A stretch of DNA of 64,000 bases from an uncultured Prevotellaceae bacterium (GCA_902767775.1 CACXIP010000018.1:41586-105585), one strand, 5' to 3'. Counted from the first letter of the stretch, positions 26,365 to 34,828 are shown. Program-made: numbers and translations. Notes: generated from the letters alone by a model not told the origin.

Positions 26365-26407
26365 CACAAGAGATGATACAACAACCCCTTAACAAACATA
26401 TAGAAAA

Positions 26408-27256
26408 ATGAACAACAAAGAATTAGTACAAGTCATCCCACAAGAGGATTTCCCCAAAAGGCTGGAGGCCTTCTGCTCAGAAAACCAAAATATGCCGTTG
26501 GCTGTTTTTTACAACTCGTTTGTCACCCAGAGCTACGACCCTCGGAAAACGGTCACTGACGTGTCTCAACGGGTGTTCGGACGTCCGGGACTGATGAAAA
26601 AGGTGACCTTCGACGACAAATTCCTCAAGGAGATGGACGAGCAAATCGCCTATCTGAAAGCATTGCCCCAGCAGTTGATACAGATTCTCAGCGGCGCGTG
26701 CTATGATGGCTACGACCATGTGATGCTGTTTGCTGAACGCCTGGTGCAGTCGTCGGGAAAGCATGTCGTCGTGATGTTGCCCGAGAAGAACTGGATCACT
26801 GAAGAGTCATTGGGTTCAAGAAAAATCTATTACAATGATCCCGCCACTGAGACATTGCTCACCTGGCGTGGAAGAGTGGAGGTGTGGCAGGCGGACAGAC
26901 CCACCTGCTATGGCCAGACCCGACAGGTGTATCTGGCATGCCTGAAGGCTGGCGTGCTCGACATGCTGAAGACATGGTCGGAAGAGGGTAGGAGAGAGGA
27001 TATCCTCAAGGCCATCAATGACCGCAACTGGCTCAACGAGACCTATCGCCAATATGTCTGCTCGAGAGATGACGTACCATATCTGCTGAAATACGCCACT
27101 TTCGACGAGCACCTGATTGTCGAGGATATGGATAATGAATACGGCAAGGTGATGTGCATCAAGGCAGACAACCTGGAGAATACCGGAGGCATCGAGTGCC
27201 GGTGTGTCAACTCTCCATGGAGAAGGCTCACAAAAGAACTGAGACTGACATTATAG
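26408..27256 (+). CDS. Unknown protein, 282 aa, partner of the ligase-like gene
   Basis: A soluble protein with an alpha/beta core (residues 85-130: helix, then HVVVMLPEKNW, as in a Rossmann-type fold) and a helical second half. I recognise no family and no catalytic motif. It begins 43 bases after the -7 box of an island promoter and lies 49 bases before the ligase-like gene, so the two form an operon. The pairing suggests it supports or regulates the ligase, an inference from position only. Confidence 0.78.
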   Translation: MNNKELVQVIPQEDFPKRLEAFCSENQNMPLAVFYNSFVTQSYDPRKTVTDVSQRVFGRPGLMKKVTFDDKFLKEMDEQIAYLKALPQQLIQILSGACYDGYDHVMLFAERLVQSSGKHVVVMLPEKNWITEESLGSRKIYYNDPATETLLTWRGRVEVWQADRPTCYGQTRQVYLACLKAGVLDMLKTWSEEGRREDILKAINDRNWLNETYRQYVCSRDDVPYLLKYATFDEHLIVEDMDNEYGKVMCIKADNLENTGGIECRCVNSPWRRLTKELRLTL

Positions 27257-27305
27257 TATTCGATTCAGCCATATGATTTTATGAATCAATCAACAATCAA
27301 GAACC

Positions 27306-28712
27306 ATGATACAGAAATATAAGCAAACAGCGATTGACTACAAGAAGAATGTAGCTGGTAAATTCATGCTCGTGGAAGGTGCCAAACTCAGGCAGCGCGT
27401 GGAAGGCGAGCGGCTGTGCGTGACCCGAAAGATAGACGGGCATATGCAATGCGTGTGCTATGACAACGGCGAGGTGGTGATGCTCAACTCGCACGGACGG
27501 CAAGTGGCAGCGCATCTCAACTGCCTCGATGCCTTCGCCAAGGCGGTGAGCAATGCCGGCATCAGTCAGCTGGTGGTGGCAGCCGAACTCTATCTTCCGG
27601 CAAAAGACGGCGGACGTCCTCGTTGCGGCGATGTGCAAAGGGCTTTGGCCGACGAGACGCTTCGCGGCCAGTTGCGCCTCGCTCCTTTCGATATCGTGCA
27701 ACTCAATGGTGAGCCATGGAACGAGCACTATGCAGAAACTCATAAAAAGCTCCAGAGCATTTTCAAAGAAGAAATGGTCGCTCCCGTCGAGATGCGGACG
27801 GCAGCCTCTCACGATGAGGTGCAGGCCATCTATGATGAATGGGTGGTGGAAGAAGGTGCCGAGGGACTGGTCATCCATTCTGAGTCGTCTATGATATGGA
27901 AGGTGAAGCCACGCCATACCATCGATGCAGCCATCATCGGCTATACCACAGGCACTCCCTCCTCTCAGCCTTCGGCAGCCCCCCTCGGGCAGGGGGGCAG
28001 TCGCGTGCGCGACCTGATGATGGCTGTGAGGCGCGAGGACGGTTGCTTCCAGATGTTCGCCCATGCTTCGGGCGGTCTGAGCGATGACGACCGCAGCACT
28101 CTGGCAAGCAGACTCGCCACCATGCACGTGGAGTCGCAGTATGTGCTCTCCGACTCACGTGGCATCGCCTATCAGATGGTGAGGCCGGAAATCGTCTTCG
28201 AGGTAAGCGTCATGGAACTGGTGGCAAGCGGCAACGACGACAAGGTGCGCATGAACCCTCTGCTCCGTTTCGAAGGTAGTCAGGGATGGCTGATGGAAGG
28301 CATGACACCTGGGGTATCGGCTTTAGGACTGACGTTTGAGCGTGAGCGCACCGACAAGACTCCCTCATCTACCGATATCCGCATCTCGCAGCTCACCGAC
28401 CTCTGTCCGTTTGAGCAGCAGGAGGGCAGCACGGCAAAGATGGAGACCAGCCAGTTGCTTGACCGCCGCATCTATAGAAAGGTGTCGGGCGACAAGGTGA
28501 TGCTCCACAAGTTCCTCATCTGGAAGACCAACAAGGAGACGACCGGCCGCTATCCCGCCTATGTGTTCTACCACACCGACTACAGCAGCGGTCGTAAGGA
28601 GATGATCAAGCGCGACATGGCATACTCGTGTGATGAGGCGCAGATACGCGACATCCTGGAGCGGGAGATTGCCGCCAATGTGAAGAAAGGGTGGGAGTGT
28701 CTGAACTGCTGA
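27306..28712 (+). CDS. ATP-dependent DNA-ligase-like nucleotidyltransferase
   Basis: A 468-residue member of the covalent nucleotidyltransferase superfamily, which joins nucleic acid ends through an enzyme-AMP intermediate. The motifs stand in order: I, K42-I-D-G45; III, VVAAELYLP with E94; IIIa, FDIVQLNG at 128-135; IV, EGLVIHS at 186-192; V, WKVKP at 198-202. An OB-fold follows (RDLMMAVRRED, then RPEIVFEVSVMEL) with motif VI FERERTDK at 344-351, the mark of DNA ligases and capping enzymes. Motif I lacks the arginine of KxDGxR (M47 instead). Residues 217-233 between motif V and the OB-fold come from an inserted palindromic element. The last 90 residues (KFLIWKTNKETTGRYPAYVF onward) are an extra domain I cannot name. 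Bacteroidales normally rely on the NAD-dependent ligase, so this is accessory. Confidence 0.85.
   Translation: MIQKYKQTAIDYKKNVAGKFMLVEGAKLRQRVEGERLCVTRKIDGHMQCVCYDNGEVVMLNSHGRQVAAHLNCLDAFAKAVSNAGISQLVVAAELYLPAKDGGRPRCGDVQRALADETLRGQLRLAPFDIVQLNGEPWNEHYAETHKKLQSIFKEEMVAPVEMRTAASHDEVQAIYDEWVVEEGAEGLVIHSESSMIWKVKPRHTIDAAIIGYTTGTPSSQPSAAPLGQGGSRVRDLMMAVRREDGCFQMFAHASGGLSDDDRSTLASRLATMHVESQYVLSDSRGIAYQMVRPEIVFEVSVMELVASGNDDKVRMNPLLRFEGSQGWLMEGMTPGVSALGLTFERERTDKTPSSTDIRISQLTDLCPFEQQEGSTAKMETSQLLDRRIYRKVSGDKVMLHKFLIWKTNKETTGRYPAYVFYHTDYSSGRKEMIKRDMAYSCDEAQIRDILEREIAANVKKGWECLNC
27955..28003. repeat. Palindromic element inserted in frame in the ligase-like gene
   Basis: CTCCCTCCTCTCAGCC, TTCGGCAGCCCCCCTCGGGC, AGGGGGGCAGTC. 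The core CTCAGCCTTCGGCAG is shared exactly with the element in the DUF2779 gene. It encodes the low-complexity linker TPSSQPSAAPLGQGGSR. Confidence 0.75.
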
Positions 28713-28737
28713 CACCCCATTCCCATCTGATGATACA
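28698..28737 (+). promoter_or_regulatory. Island operator copy without a -7 box
   Basis: TGTCTGAACTGCTGACA (28,698-28,714) keeps the dyad, and CTGATGATACAAAA starts at 28,727, again offset 29. No TAnnTTTG box follows at offset 70, and the copy overlaps the ligase stop codon. It may be a relic or an internal regulator site ahead of the 28,775 operon. Confidence 0.6.
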
Positions 28738-28774
28738 AAACAACCATTTTTTTAACCCTTCAAACAACAACGAT

Positions 28775-29023
28775 ATGAACTATACTCAAATTATCAAAGT
28801 TCCGAAAAGAGTGAAGACGTCATTCTTCTACCTGGATTGCGTGCTGAGCGCATGCAAGAGTGCCCAAGATGGCATCAGCTATATCATCGACGCCGTATCG
28901 CCATTGGGCACCGTCGCCCTCATGGCATATCCCGGCGACTACCTTTGCAAAAGAGGGGATGGCTCATGGGGGCGCATCTCATCGTGGGACACCCTTGCGC
29001 TGGAAGAGTTGCACATCAAATAA
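28775..29023 (+). CDS. Small unknown protein, 82 aa
   Basis: Starts MNYTQIIKVPKRVKTSFFYL; a compact mixed protein with two central cysteines and a GDYLCKRGDGSWGRISSWD tail. The frame is open upstream to 28,691, but that part overlaps the ligase gene and operator copy, so the ATG at 28,775 is preferred. It begins the run of closely spaced genes that leads to MoxR and vWA. No family recognised. Confidence 0.72.
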   Translation: MNYTQIIKVPKRVKTSFFYLDCVLSACKSAQDGISYIIDAVSPLGTVALMAYPGDYLCKRGDGSWGRISSWDTLALEELHIK

Positions 29024-29043
29024 TTGACCAAACAACAACCATT

Positions 29044-29637
29044 ATGGCAAAAGCATTGACATTCAATATGGGAGGCAACGTGTTCTGTGCTGCCCCCGTG
29101 AAACTGGAAAGGAAAAAGGTGTATGGATGGACCAACCTTGTGGCGACCGACCGCCTTGGCGAGACATGCAGCATCGCATATCTCTCGCCTGATGATGCAC
29201 TGGTCATCCCCTCTGGAGGCTTAAAACAGGCAACGGTAGATGAGGCTGGCAGATGGATTGATAAAAACCAATTGGTGGCTTACGGAGAGGATGGTGAACC
29301 TCTTCCCTTGGTTCCTTCTTCCTTCGATGTTACCATCACCCTCAGCGAGACAGCCTCAGAGGAAGAGTTCCTCGACAACGAGTGGGAGTCGGTCTATCAG
29401 CTTGGCGCTCCCGCCCTGGTAGAGGCAGTGGGCGACCTTATCTACAAGTTCGACTTCAGCTACCGTGGAGGTGCCAACCACTGCGACGCCTATCTGATGA
29501 ACACGCCCAACGGCCTGTTTCTCTTTGCCGGCAACAGACAGGAATTCCCGCTGCTCACACTTGCAGAGGAGACCGTCATCGACGATAACGAAGAGACAGA
29601 GGAGGAGATTGATGAACTGGACTTTGGAATGTTTTAG
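29044..29637 (+). CDS. Unknown protein with acidic tail, 197 aa
   Basis: A beta-rich soluble protein (MAKALTFNMGGNVFCAAPVK start) ending in a highly acidic tail (DDNEETEEEIDELDFGMF). The start at 29,044 follows the preceding stop by 20 bases; an earlier out-of-context start at 28,837 would overlap the upstream gene and is rejected. The acidic C-terminal peptide ending in aromatic residues recalls partner-docking tails of single-stranded-DNA-binding proteins, but I see no OB-fold signature and do not claim one. Confidence 0.74.
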   Translation: MAKALTFNMGGNVFCAAPVKLERKKVYGWTNLVATDRLGETCSIAYLSPDDALVIPSGGLKQATVDEAGRWIDKNQLVAYGEDGEPLPLVPSSFDVTITLSETASEEEFLDNEWESVYQLGAPALVEAVGDLIYKFDFSYRGGANHCDAYLMNTPNGLFLFAGNRQEFPLLTLAEETVIDDNEETEEEIDELDFGMF

Positions 29638-29672
29638 ATTTGAAGTTTGAAATTTGAGATTTAAAATTTTAG

Positions 29673-30392
29673 ATGATGAGAAAGATTAACTTATCCAACG
29701 AGACAAGGCGTGACGCTGAGGTGGCTTTCGGAGCCACATCGCGCCGCAAGACAACTATCTATAAAACCGCCGATGGCAGCAAAGGCAAGTCGGAACGTTC
29801 GGTCAAAGCTACCATAGACACCACCGACCAGGCGCTGATGGCAGCCTATGGCGACCAACTGACAGAGGCACTCATCAACGGCGACCCAGAGGTAGACATG
29901 GAGCGCTTCGGCATGCGGGTGGAAGGTCTGAAAAAGATATATGTGGTAGGAGGGAATTCGCAATCTCCGACACAGAAGGTGGCGTATGGCGTGACCCTCA
30001 GCGAACATGTATTCCTTGCTGACGGTACGGAGAAAGAGATACGCCCGGAGACAACCACCACAGGCAACATCGCTACCGACGGAATGCCCATCCGATGGAC
30101 GGGGAAGATGATTCCCCGCAAGAAAGCCATGCGGATGTTCGTCTTCAGAAAGAGCTACCAGGTGCAGCACGTCAACGGACTGACCTATGACTTCCTCTAT
30201 GAGATGGCAAAAAAGCTCAGCGATGCCGATGCCATGATGCTCGTGGGCGGTGGGGCAAAAGGTGTAGCTCCCCTGGTGATGAACAATGGCGGCACTCCCT
30301 ATCGTGCCTTCCTCGAAGGCCGTGTGGATGGCGACAAGTACGCCCTCATCCTCCGACTCACGAATATGGAAATCAAATCGATTATCAATTGA
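29673..30392 (+). CDS. Unknown protein, 239 aa
   Basis: A basic N-terminus (MMRKINLSNETRRDAEVAFG) leads into a beta-rich body and a C-terminal part with LVGGGAKGVAPLVMNNGG, glycine-rich but not a known nucleotide loop. No signal peptide, no family recognised. It lies 35 bases after the previous gene and 15 bases before the MoxR gene, hence in one transcript. Position directly before MoxR/vWA is typical of a substrate or adaptor protein; that is an inference. Confidence 0.74.
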   Translation: MMRKINLSNETRRDAEVAFGATSRRKTTIYKTADGSKGKSERSVKATIDTTDQALMAAYGDQLTEALINGDPEVDMERFGMRVEGLKKIYVVGGNSQSPTQKVAYGVTLSEHVFLADGTEKEIRPETTTTGNIATDGMPIRWTGKMIPRKKAMRMFVFRKSYQVQHVNGLTYDFLYEMAKKLSDADAMMLVGGGAKGVAPLVMNNGGTPYRAFLEGRVDGDKYALILRLTNMEIKSIIN

Positions 30393-30407
30393 AAAACTCA
30401 AATCATT

Positions 30408-31472
30408 ATGGCAATAGCAATTGATACACAAGGACTGACGACAGTGCTCGATGTGACACCGTCGTGGCAGAACATCATGTTGACCGGCAAGCACGGCATC
30501 GGCAAGTCGCAAATCCTGACCACCTATTTCGAGGCAAAAGAGATGAAGGTGAAAACATTGTTTCTCGGACAGATGAGTGACCCGGGCGACTTGCTTGGCC
30601 TACCCTCCAAGGACGAGGATACCGGCAGGACAACATTCATGCCTCCCTATTGGTTCCCTGTTGACGGAAAGCCCATCGTACTCTTCCTCGACGAACTCAA
30701 CCGTGCCCGGCCCGAAATCCTGCAGACGGTGATGGACCTGGTTCTCAATCGCAAATTGGCAGGCCGACCATTGCCAGAGGGGAGCCGCATTATCTCGGCA
30801 TGCAACGATGGCGAGGAATACCAACTCACCGACCTCGACCCAGCACTGGTGTCGCGCTTCAATATTTACACGTTCCGGCCCACGGAGACGGAGTGGCTGA
30901 AATGGGCAGAGTGCGAGGGGCTCGACCACCGTGTCATCCGCTTCATCAGCAGTCATCCCGACATGCTCGACAACAACAATGACAAGAACGAGTATGAAGG
31001 ACTGGAAAAAACACCCGACCGCCGTGGTTGGGAGAAGGTGGCGAGACTGCTGGAGAACGTGCCCAACCCCACCCAACTGCATCAGATTATCGTGGCAGGC
31101 ATCGTGGGAGTGCGCGCAGCATCGATGCTGTTTCTCTCGATGAAAGAGGACGGGCTTCAACCAGTGGATGTGCTCACTGATTTCAAGAAAGTGAAGAAAC
31201 GGCTCGACAATTTCAAATTGCATGAGTTCTCACAACTCAACGATGCCATTGCACGATACTTCGAGAGCAACAAGGCTGTTGCAATCGATCATGACACGCT
31301 GTGCAAAAATGTCAGTGCCTATCACGACTACCTGCTGAAAAAAGACCATGAAGCCTATGCTCACTTCGTATCACTTCTCGACGGCACGAATTACAAACAG
31401 ATGCTGATATGGTTGAGCAAAGAGTTGCCCGGCACCTACAAAAAAATCATCACCTTCATCCAACAGCTATGA
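30408..31472 (+). CDS. MoxR-type AAA+ ATPase
   Basis: A 354-residue AAA+ protein of the MoxR/AAA_5 group, chaperone-like ATPases that work with von Willebrand factor A partners to activate or remodel targets. Visible are Walker A GKHGIGKS at 27-34, Walker B IVLFLDELNR at 90-99 with D95/E96, sensor 1 ISACNDG at 129-135 and the arginine finger segment ALVSRFNIY at 146-154. The helical lid and a C-terminal helical region follow. Its stop overlaps the start of the vWA gene by four bases (ATGA), so the two are translated together, as in known MoxR-vWA pairs. Confidence 0.92.
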   Translation: MAIAIDTQGLTTVLDVTPSWQNIMLTGKHGIGKSQILTTYFEAKEMKVKTLFLGQMSDPGDLLGLPSKDEDTGRTTFMPPYWFPVDGKPIVLFLDELNRARPEILQTVMDLVLNRKLAGRPLPEGSRIISACNDGEEYQLTDLDPALVSRFNIYTFRPTETEWLKWAECEGLDHRVIRFISSHPDMLDNNNDKNEYEGLEKTPDRRGWEKVARLLENVPNPTQLHQIIVAGIVGVRAASMLFLSMKEDGLQPVDVLTDFKKVKKRLDNFKLHEFSQLNDAIARYFESNKAVAIDHDTLCKNVSAYHDYLLKKDHEAYAHFVSLLDGTNYKQMLIWLSKELPGTYKKIITFIQQL

Positions 31473-32983
31473 CCGCACGCGAACGCATACAGAAGGAAAT
31501 CGAACGGTGGTTCTTGCTCGAACCACTATTCTTCTCGGTCTATTGCACGCACCAGTTGACCATCAATGCCAATATGAAGTGTCCGCTGCGCACGGGCAGG
31601 GGACGCATCGAATATAATCCCGAACAGATTAACACCTTGAACGAGCGAAGGCTGAGCAACATGCTCAGTGTGGAGATGATACGCATCCTGCTGGGGCATC
31701 CCTATTCCCGCCGACCAATGGGATGCGTGCCCAAAGTGCTTCGCATGGCGAGCGATATGGTCATCGCTCCTGCCTATCCCACCATGTCGGGCGATATGAC
31801 CCATCCCTCCAAAGCGGGTTTGCCAGAAGAGAAAAACTACGAGTGGTATATTTCAAGGCTGAATGAAAAGTTCCATCACAAGGATGGGAATCATCCTGAC
31901 GAAGGGGATACCAGTGGGAACCCTGACAAGAATAGCGAAACAGAATCGCAGGATGGCTCACAACCAAATAAAAACCAAAAAGGCAATAATCAAAACCCAG
32001 GGCAAAAGCAGTATCAGCAGAATGATGGTGATTCCTCCAAAAACAATAATGCTGGGGGGTCAAATGATTCACTTGGTTCTCAAGAGCCTAGTGGGTCTAT
32101 AGAGTCTATAGAGTCTAGGGAGTCTAGAGAGTCTATAGATTCTAGGGATTCTATAGATTCTATGGATTCTAGTAGTGACCGGCAAGGCAATGAGCAGGAG
32201 AATCAGAATCAACAAGAGTCAAGTAATCGGGAAGATGATGGCGAGCTCAGCCGCATCAAAAACAAGATTAGAGACTCCAGAAAATCCAGCACATCCAGAG
32301 ACGATGGCGATGCTGATTACACCGCTCTATGGGAGGAGGACCAATTCGTAGGGCAGCAGATTAAGGAACTCATCCAATCGACTACCCAATGGGGGAGTGT
32401 GCCTGGCGGACTGATAGAAATCATCAAGAAGGCTGCCGAGGGAAAAATCGACTACCGCAATGTGCTGCGCATGTTCCGCAGCAGCATCCTATCCCAGCAA
32501 CGCCACCTCACCCGCATGCGCCCCAGTCGTCGCTTCGGCTTCGAGCAGATGGGCAGTAGATATGAGTTCACCACAAAACTACTTATCGCCATCGACACAA
32601 GTGGTTCGGTGGGCAGCGAGGAACTTGGTCGCTACCTGCGTGTCATCACGTCGTTCTTCAAGTATGGCATTCAGGAAATCAGTTTACTGATGTTCGACTA
32701 TGTTGTGCAAGGAGAGCCTATTGTCCTCAAGTCGAAGGACAAGAACAAGCATGAGTTGAAGGTGAAAGGCCGTGGTGGCACCTGCTTCCAGGCCCCTATC
32801 GACTATGTGAGCCAACACCAGGAGTATGACGGACTCATCATCATCACCGATGGATGTGCACCCACACCTGAACTGCCGCTGCATTTTCGCACCAAAGTGC
32901 TTTGGGTGATTGACAATGAAGGAAAATACAGACATTGTGACGACCTGCGGAAAACAGGCCGGGTATGTCTGCTGCAAAATTGA
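31469..32983 (+). CDS. vWA-domain protein with DUF2201-type N-terminus
   Basis: A 504-residue partner of the MoxR ATPase. The N-terminal 140 residues (TARERIQKEIERWFLLEPLF, then a helical body) resemble the metallopeptidase-like DUF2201_N region that accompanies such vWA domains, although I see no HExxH zinc motif. A long hydrophilic, low-complexity linker follows (about 150-275) that includes nine-base DNA repeats encoding Ser-Ile/Arg-Glu/Asp units. The C-terminal vWA domain carries a complete MIDAS: D376-T-S378-G-S380, a threonine in GRGGTCFQAP near 438, and the IITDG aspartate near 459, so metal binding is expected. The start at 31,469 is chosen because it overlaps the MoxR stop; an earlier start at 31,409 would add 20 residues inside the MoxR gene. 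Confidence 0.88.
   Translation: MTARERIQKEIERWFLLEPLFFSVYCTHQLTINANMKCPLRTGRGRIEYNPEQINTLNERRLSNMLSVEMIRILLGHPYSRRPMGCVPKVLRMASDMVIAPAYPTMSGDMTHPSKAGLPEEKNYEWYISRLNEKFHHKDGNHPDEGDTSGNPDKNSETESQDGSQPNKNQKGNNQNPGQKQYQQNDGDSSKNNNAGGSNDSLGSQEPSGSIESIESRESRESIDSRDSIDSMDSSSDRQGNEQENQNQQESSNREDDGELSRIKNKIRDSRKSSTSRDDGDADYTALWEEDQFVGQQIKELIQSTTQWGSVPGGLIEIIKKAAEGKIDYRNVLRMFRSSILSQQRHLTRMRPSRRFGFEQMGSRYEFTTKLLIAIDTSGSVGSEELGRYLRVITSFFKYGIQEISLLMFDYVVQGEPIVLKSKDKNKHELKVKGRGGTCFQAPIDYVSQHQEYDGLIIITDGCAPTPELPLHFRTKVLWVIDNEGKYRHCDDLRKTGRVCLLQN
32094..32172. repeat. Nine-base microsatellite inside the vWA gene
   Basis: Degenerate repeats of GAGTCTATA / GAGTCTAGG / GATTCTAGG run for about 80 bases and encode SIESIESRESRESIDSRDS. 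Nine is a multiple of three, so changes in copy number keep the frame and change linker length only. Confidence 0.8.
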
Positions 32984-33021
32984 TAATTGTATAAAACACG
33001 CGATGAATCAAATAGAGAAAA

Positions 33022-34719
33022 ATGGATAATTTCAACGAATTCTGGACTACAGAAAGGGCGAGACGTAGGAAACTGTGGCCCGCCAGATACAAGACCATTC
33101 TTAAAGCGCATCTCTCACCAGAGGAAATCAAAGATCGGGTCATCGACCTTTGCGAGAAACCGAGCGCATTCCCTAAAAGACATATCTGTGCCTGCAACCC
33201 CATCATCAGTACTGACGACAACCAGCAATTCTCGGAGGAAAGTCTGAGAAAACGACTTGAGAGTCTCGGAGCAGACATGAAGACTTTCTCCATGACCATC
33301 AATGCGAGTGCAAAGAACCCAAACAAGCAAGCCCATGTTGTTGGCAGAACATGCAATTATGTGAAGGAGGTTGTTGACATCCATTTCGGGGAGATTGCCG
33401 TGCGCATCAAATATTGTTATCGGGATAACCAATTCCCCAACTATTATGTCTATCCTTATATTGGGATGGGCATCCGTGATAGCATAGAATTGGGAAAAGA
33501 TCAATTCAGGATTCTTGACACCGCCACGCTGCTCATGGAGTTGGAGGCCGACAACAACCTGCGTAAGGAGGAATTGCTATATTACCTCAAAAAGCAGCGT
33601 ATCGACAACATGAGCGGGACTGTCGCAGAGGACATCACCTTCAAGCTGTTGGATGACGAGGCGCTGAAAGAGAAAGTGAGAAGTTGTATAGAGAAAAAAT
33701 ATGACGAGGAACGTATGTTCAGGGAGGTAGCACGGCCGTGGCTGATAGCAACGAAGAAATACATCACCCTGGTGACGGAAGCCAACCGCAATGACATCTG
33801 GCCCGATTTCAACAGGAATTTTTGCGACTTCATCAGACCTGTCCTCAAAGAGATAGACAAAGACTGCCTGGTGTTTATGACTGAAGGACATAATCTCGTG
33901 ATTGACATTCAAGGCAACACCTATTCTCTTGTGGAGCATTGGAGTTGGAATGGCAGTAGTTGTATACTCCAATTCTTCTCCGACTTTCCTCATCTCACCA
34001 TCCCATTCAGAGGACTCTGCACCAAAGCATTCGTCGGCTATTTGCGACAGGCCGTGGGATTCAACAAGAGTATGATAGATTACCTGAAGAAAGCCTGCAC
34101 ATGGTACAGGCAATTCAAGAATCTGGACACGAAGGAATATTCTTATGACGTTGTGTTGCCACAGACAAACAAGATCATCATGGGAACGAACTACAAATAC
34201 ATTAAGAAACTCACCATCCCCGACACGGCGACATTCATCAACGATGAGGCTTTCTGTGGCCTGACCAACCTCACCGACATCACGATTCCACAAAGCGTGT
34301 GCTATATCGGGGCCAGTGCTTTCAAGAACTGCCAACAACTGAGATCTATCCACCTGCCTGACCTTTTGCCGGTCCTCAGGTCGGAAACTTTCAGTGACTG
34401 CCATCATCTTCAGCAGGTGGACTTTCCCACAAACCTCATGAGCATTGAGGAAAAGGCGTTCGCCAATTGCTATAGGTTGCAGACTGTCAATTTCCCTGCT
34501 TCGCTCAACATCATAGGCAGTGAAGCTTTCCGTTCCTGCCCGCTGTTGGAGGACTTGCATTTCAACAGCCGTAGTCCTGAAAATATCAGCATCGATAAAA
34601 ATGCATTCGACAAGCATGTATTCAAGACCGCTATCGTCTTTGTGCCCGAAGGGTGTGAAGATGCATATAGGAACAGTAAGGCCTTCGCAAAATTCCAGCA
34701 TATTTGCTCAATAGATTAG
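33022..34719 (+). CDS. Cytoplasmic protein with C-terminal BspA-like leucine-rich repeats
   Basis: A 565-residue protein. Residues 1 to about 385 form a mainly helical, unrecognised domain without signal peptide. From about 391 onward lie five to six LRR_5 (BspA-like) repeats, recognisable by the pattern I-P-x-x-V/A-x-x-I-x-x-x-A-F-x-x-C-x-x-L: FINDEAFCGLTNLTDITIPQ, YIGASAFKNCQQLRSIHLPD, VLRSETFSDCHHLQQVDFPT, SIEEKAFANCYRLQTVNFPA, IIGSEAFRSCPLLEDLHFNS. Such repeats are usually surface-exposed binders; a cytoplasmic location is unusual and suggests intracellular recognition. The gene follows vWA by 38 bases and should be in the same transcript. Confidence 0.85.
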   Translation: MDNFNEFWTTERARRRKLWPARYKTILKAHLSPEEIKDRVIDLCEKPSAFPKRHICACNPIISTDDNQQFSEESLRKRLESLGADMKTFSMTINASAKNPNKQAHVVGRTCNYVKEVVDIHFGEIAVRIKYCYRDNQFPNYYVYPYIGMGIRDSIELGKDQFRILDTATLLMELEADNNLRKEELLYYLKKQRIDNMSGTVAEDITFKLLDDEALKEKVRSCIEKKYDEERMFREVARPWLIATKKYITLVTEANRNDIWPDFNRNFCDFIRPVLKEIDKDCLVFMTEGHNLVIDIQGNTYSLVEHWSWNGSSCILQFFSDFPHLTIPFRGLCTKAFVGYLRQAVGFNKSMIDYLKKACTWYRQFKNLDTKEYSYDVVLPQTNKIIMGTNYKYIKKLTIPDTATFINDEAFCGLTNLTDITIPQSVCYIGASAFKNCQQLRSIHLPDLLPVLRSETFSDCHHLQQVDFPTNLMSIEEKAFANCYRLQTVNFPASLNIIGSEAFRSCPLLEDLHFNSRSPENISIDKNAFDKHVFKTAIVFVPEGCEDAYRNSKAFAKFQHICSID

Positions 34720-34721
34720 CC

Positions 34722-34799
34722 TGTCAAAATCACTGACACTGCAGTCCTATCCGATGATACAAAATAATTAGGAATGCGATGAATACTGATGTAATTTTG
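34722..34799 (+). promoter_or_regulatory. Island promoter-operator module
   Basis: TGTCAAAATCACTGACA (34,722-34,738), CCGATGATACA from 34,751 (offset 29), TTAG at the -33 position and TAATTTTG at 34,792-34,799 (offset 70). It begins two bases after the LRR gene's stop codon and drives the gene at 34,829. Confidence 0.85.
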
Positions 34800-34828
34800 T
34801 ACTTAGAAAAAAATAAAGATTTACGATT

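Noticed and set aside
33577-34701. 374-codon frame antisense to the LRR gene
   Set aside because: The LRR pattern on the plus strand is unmistakable.
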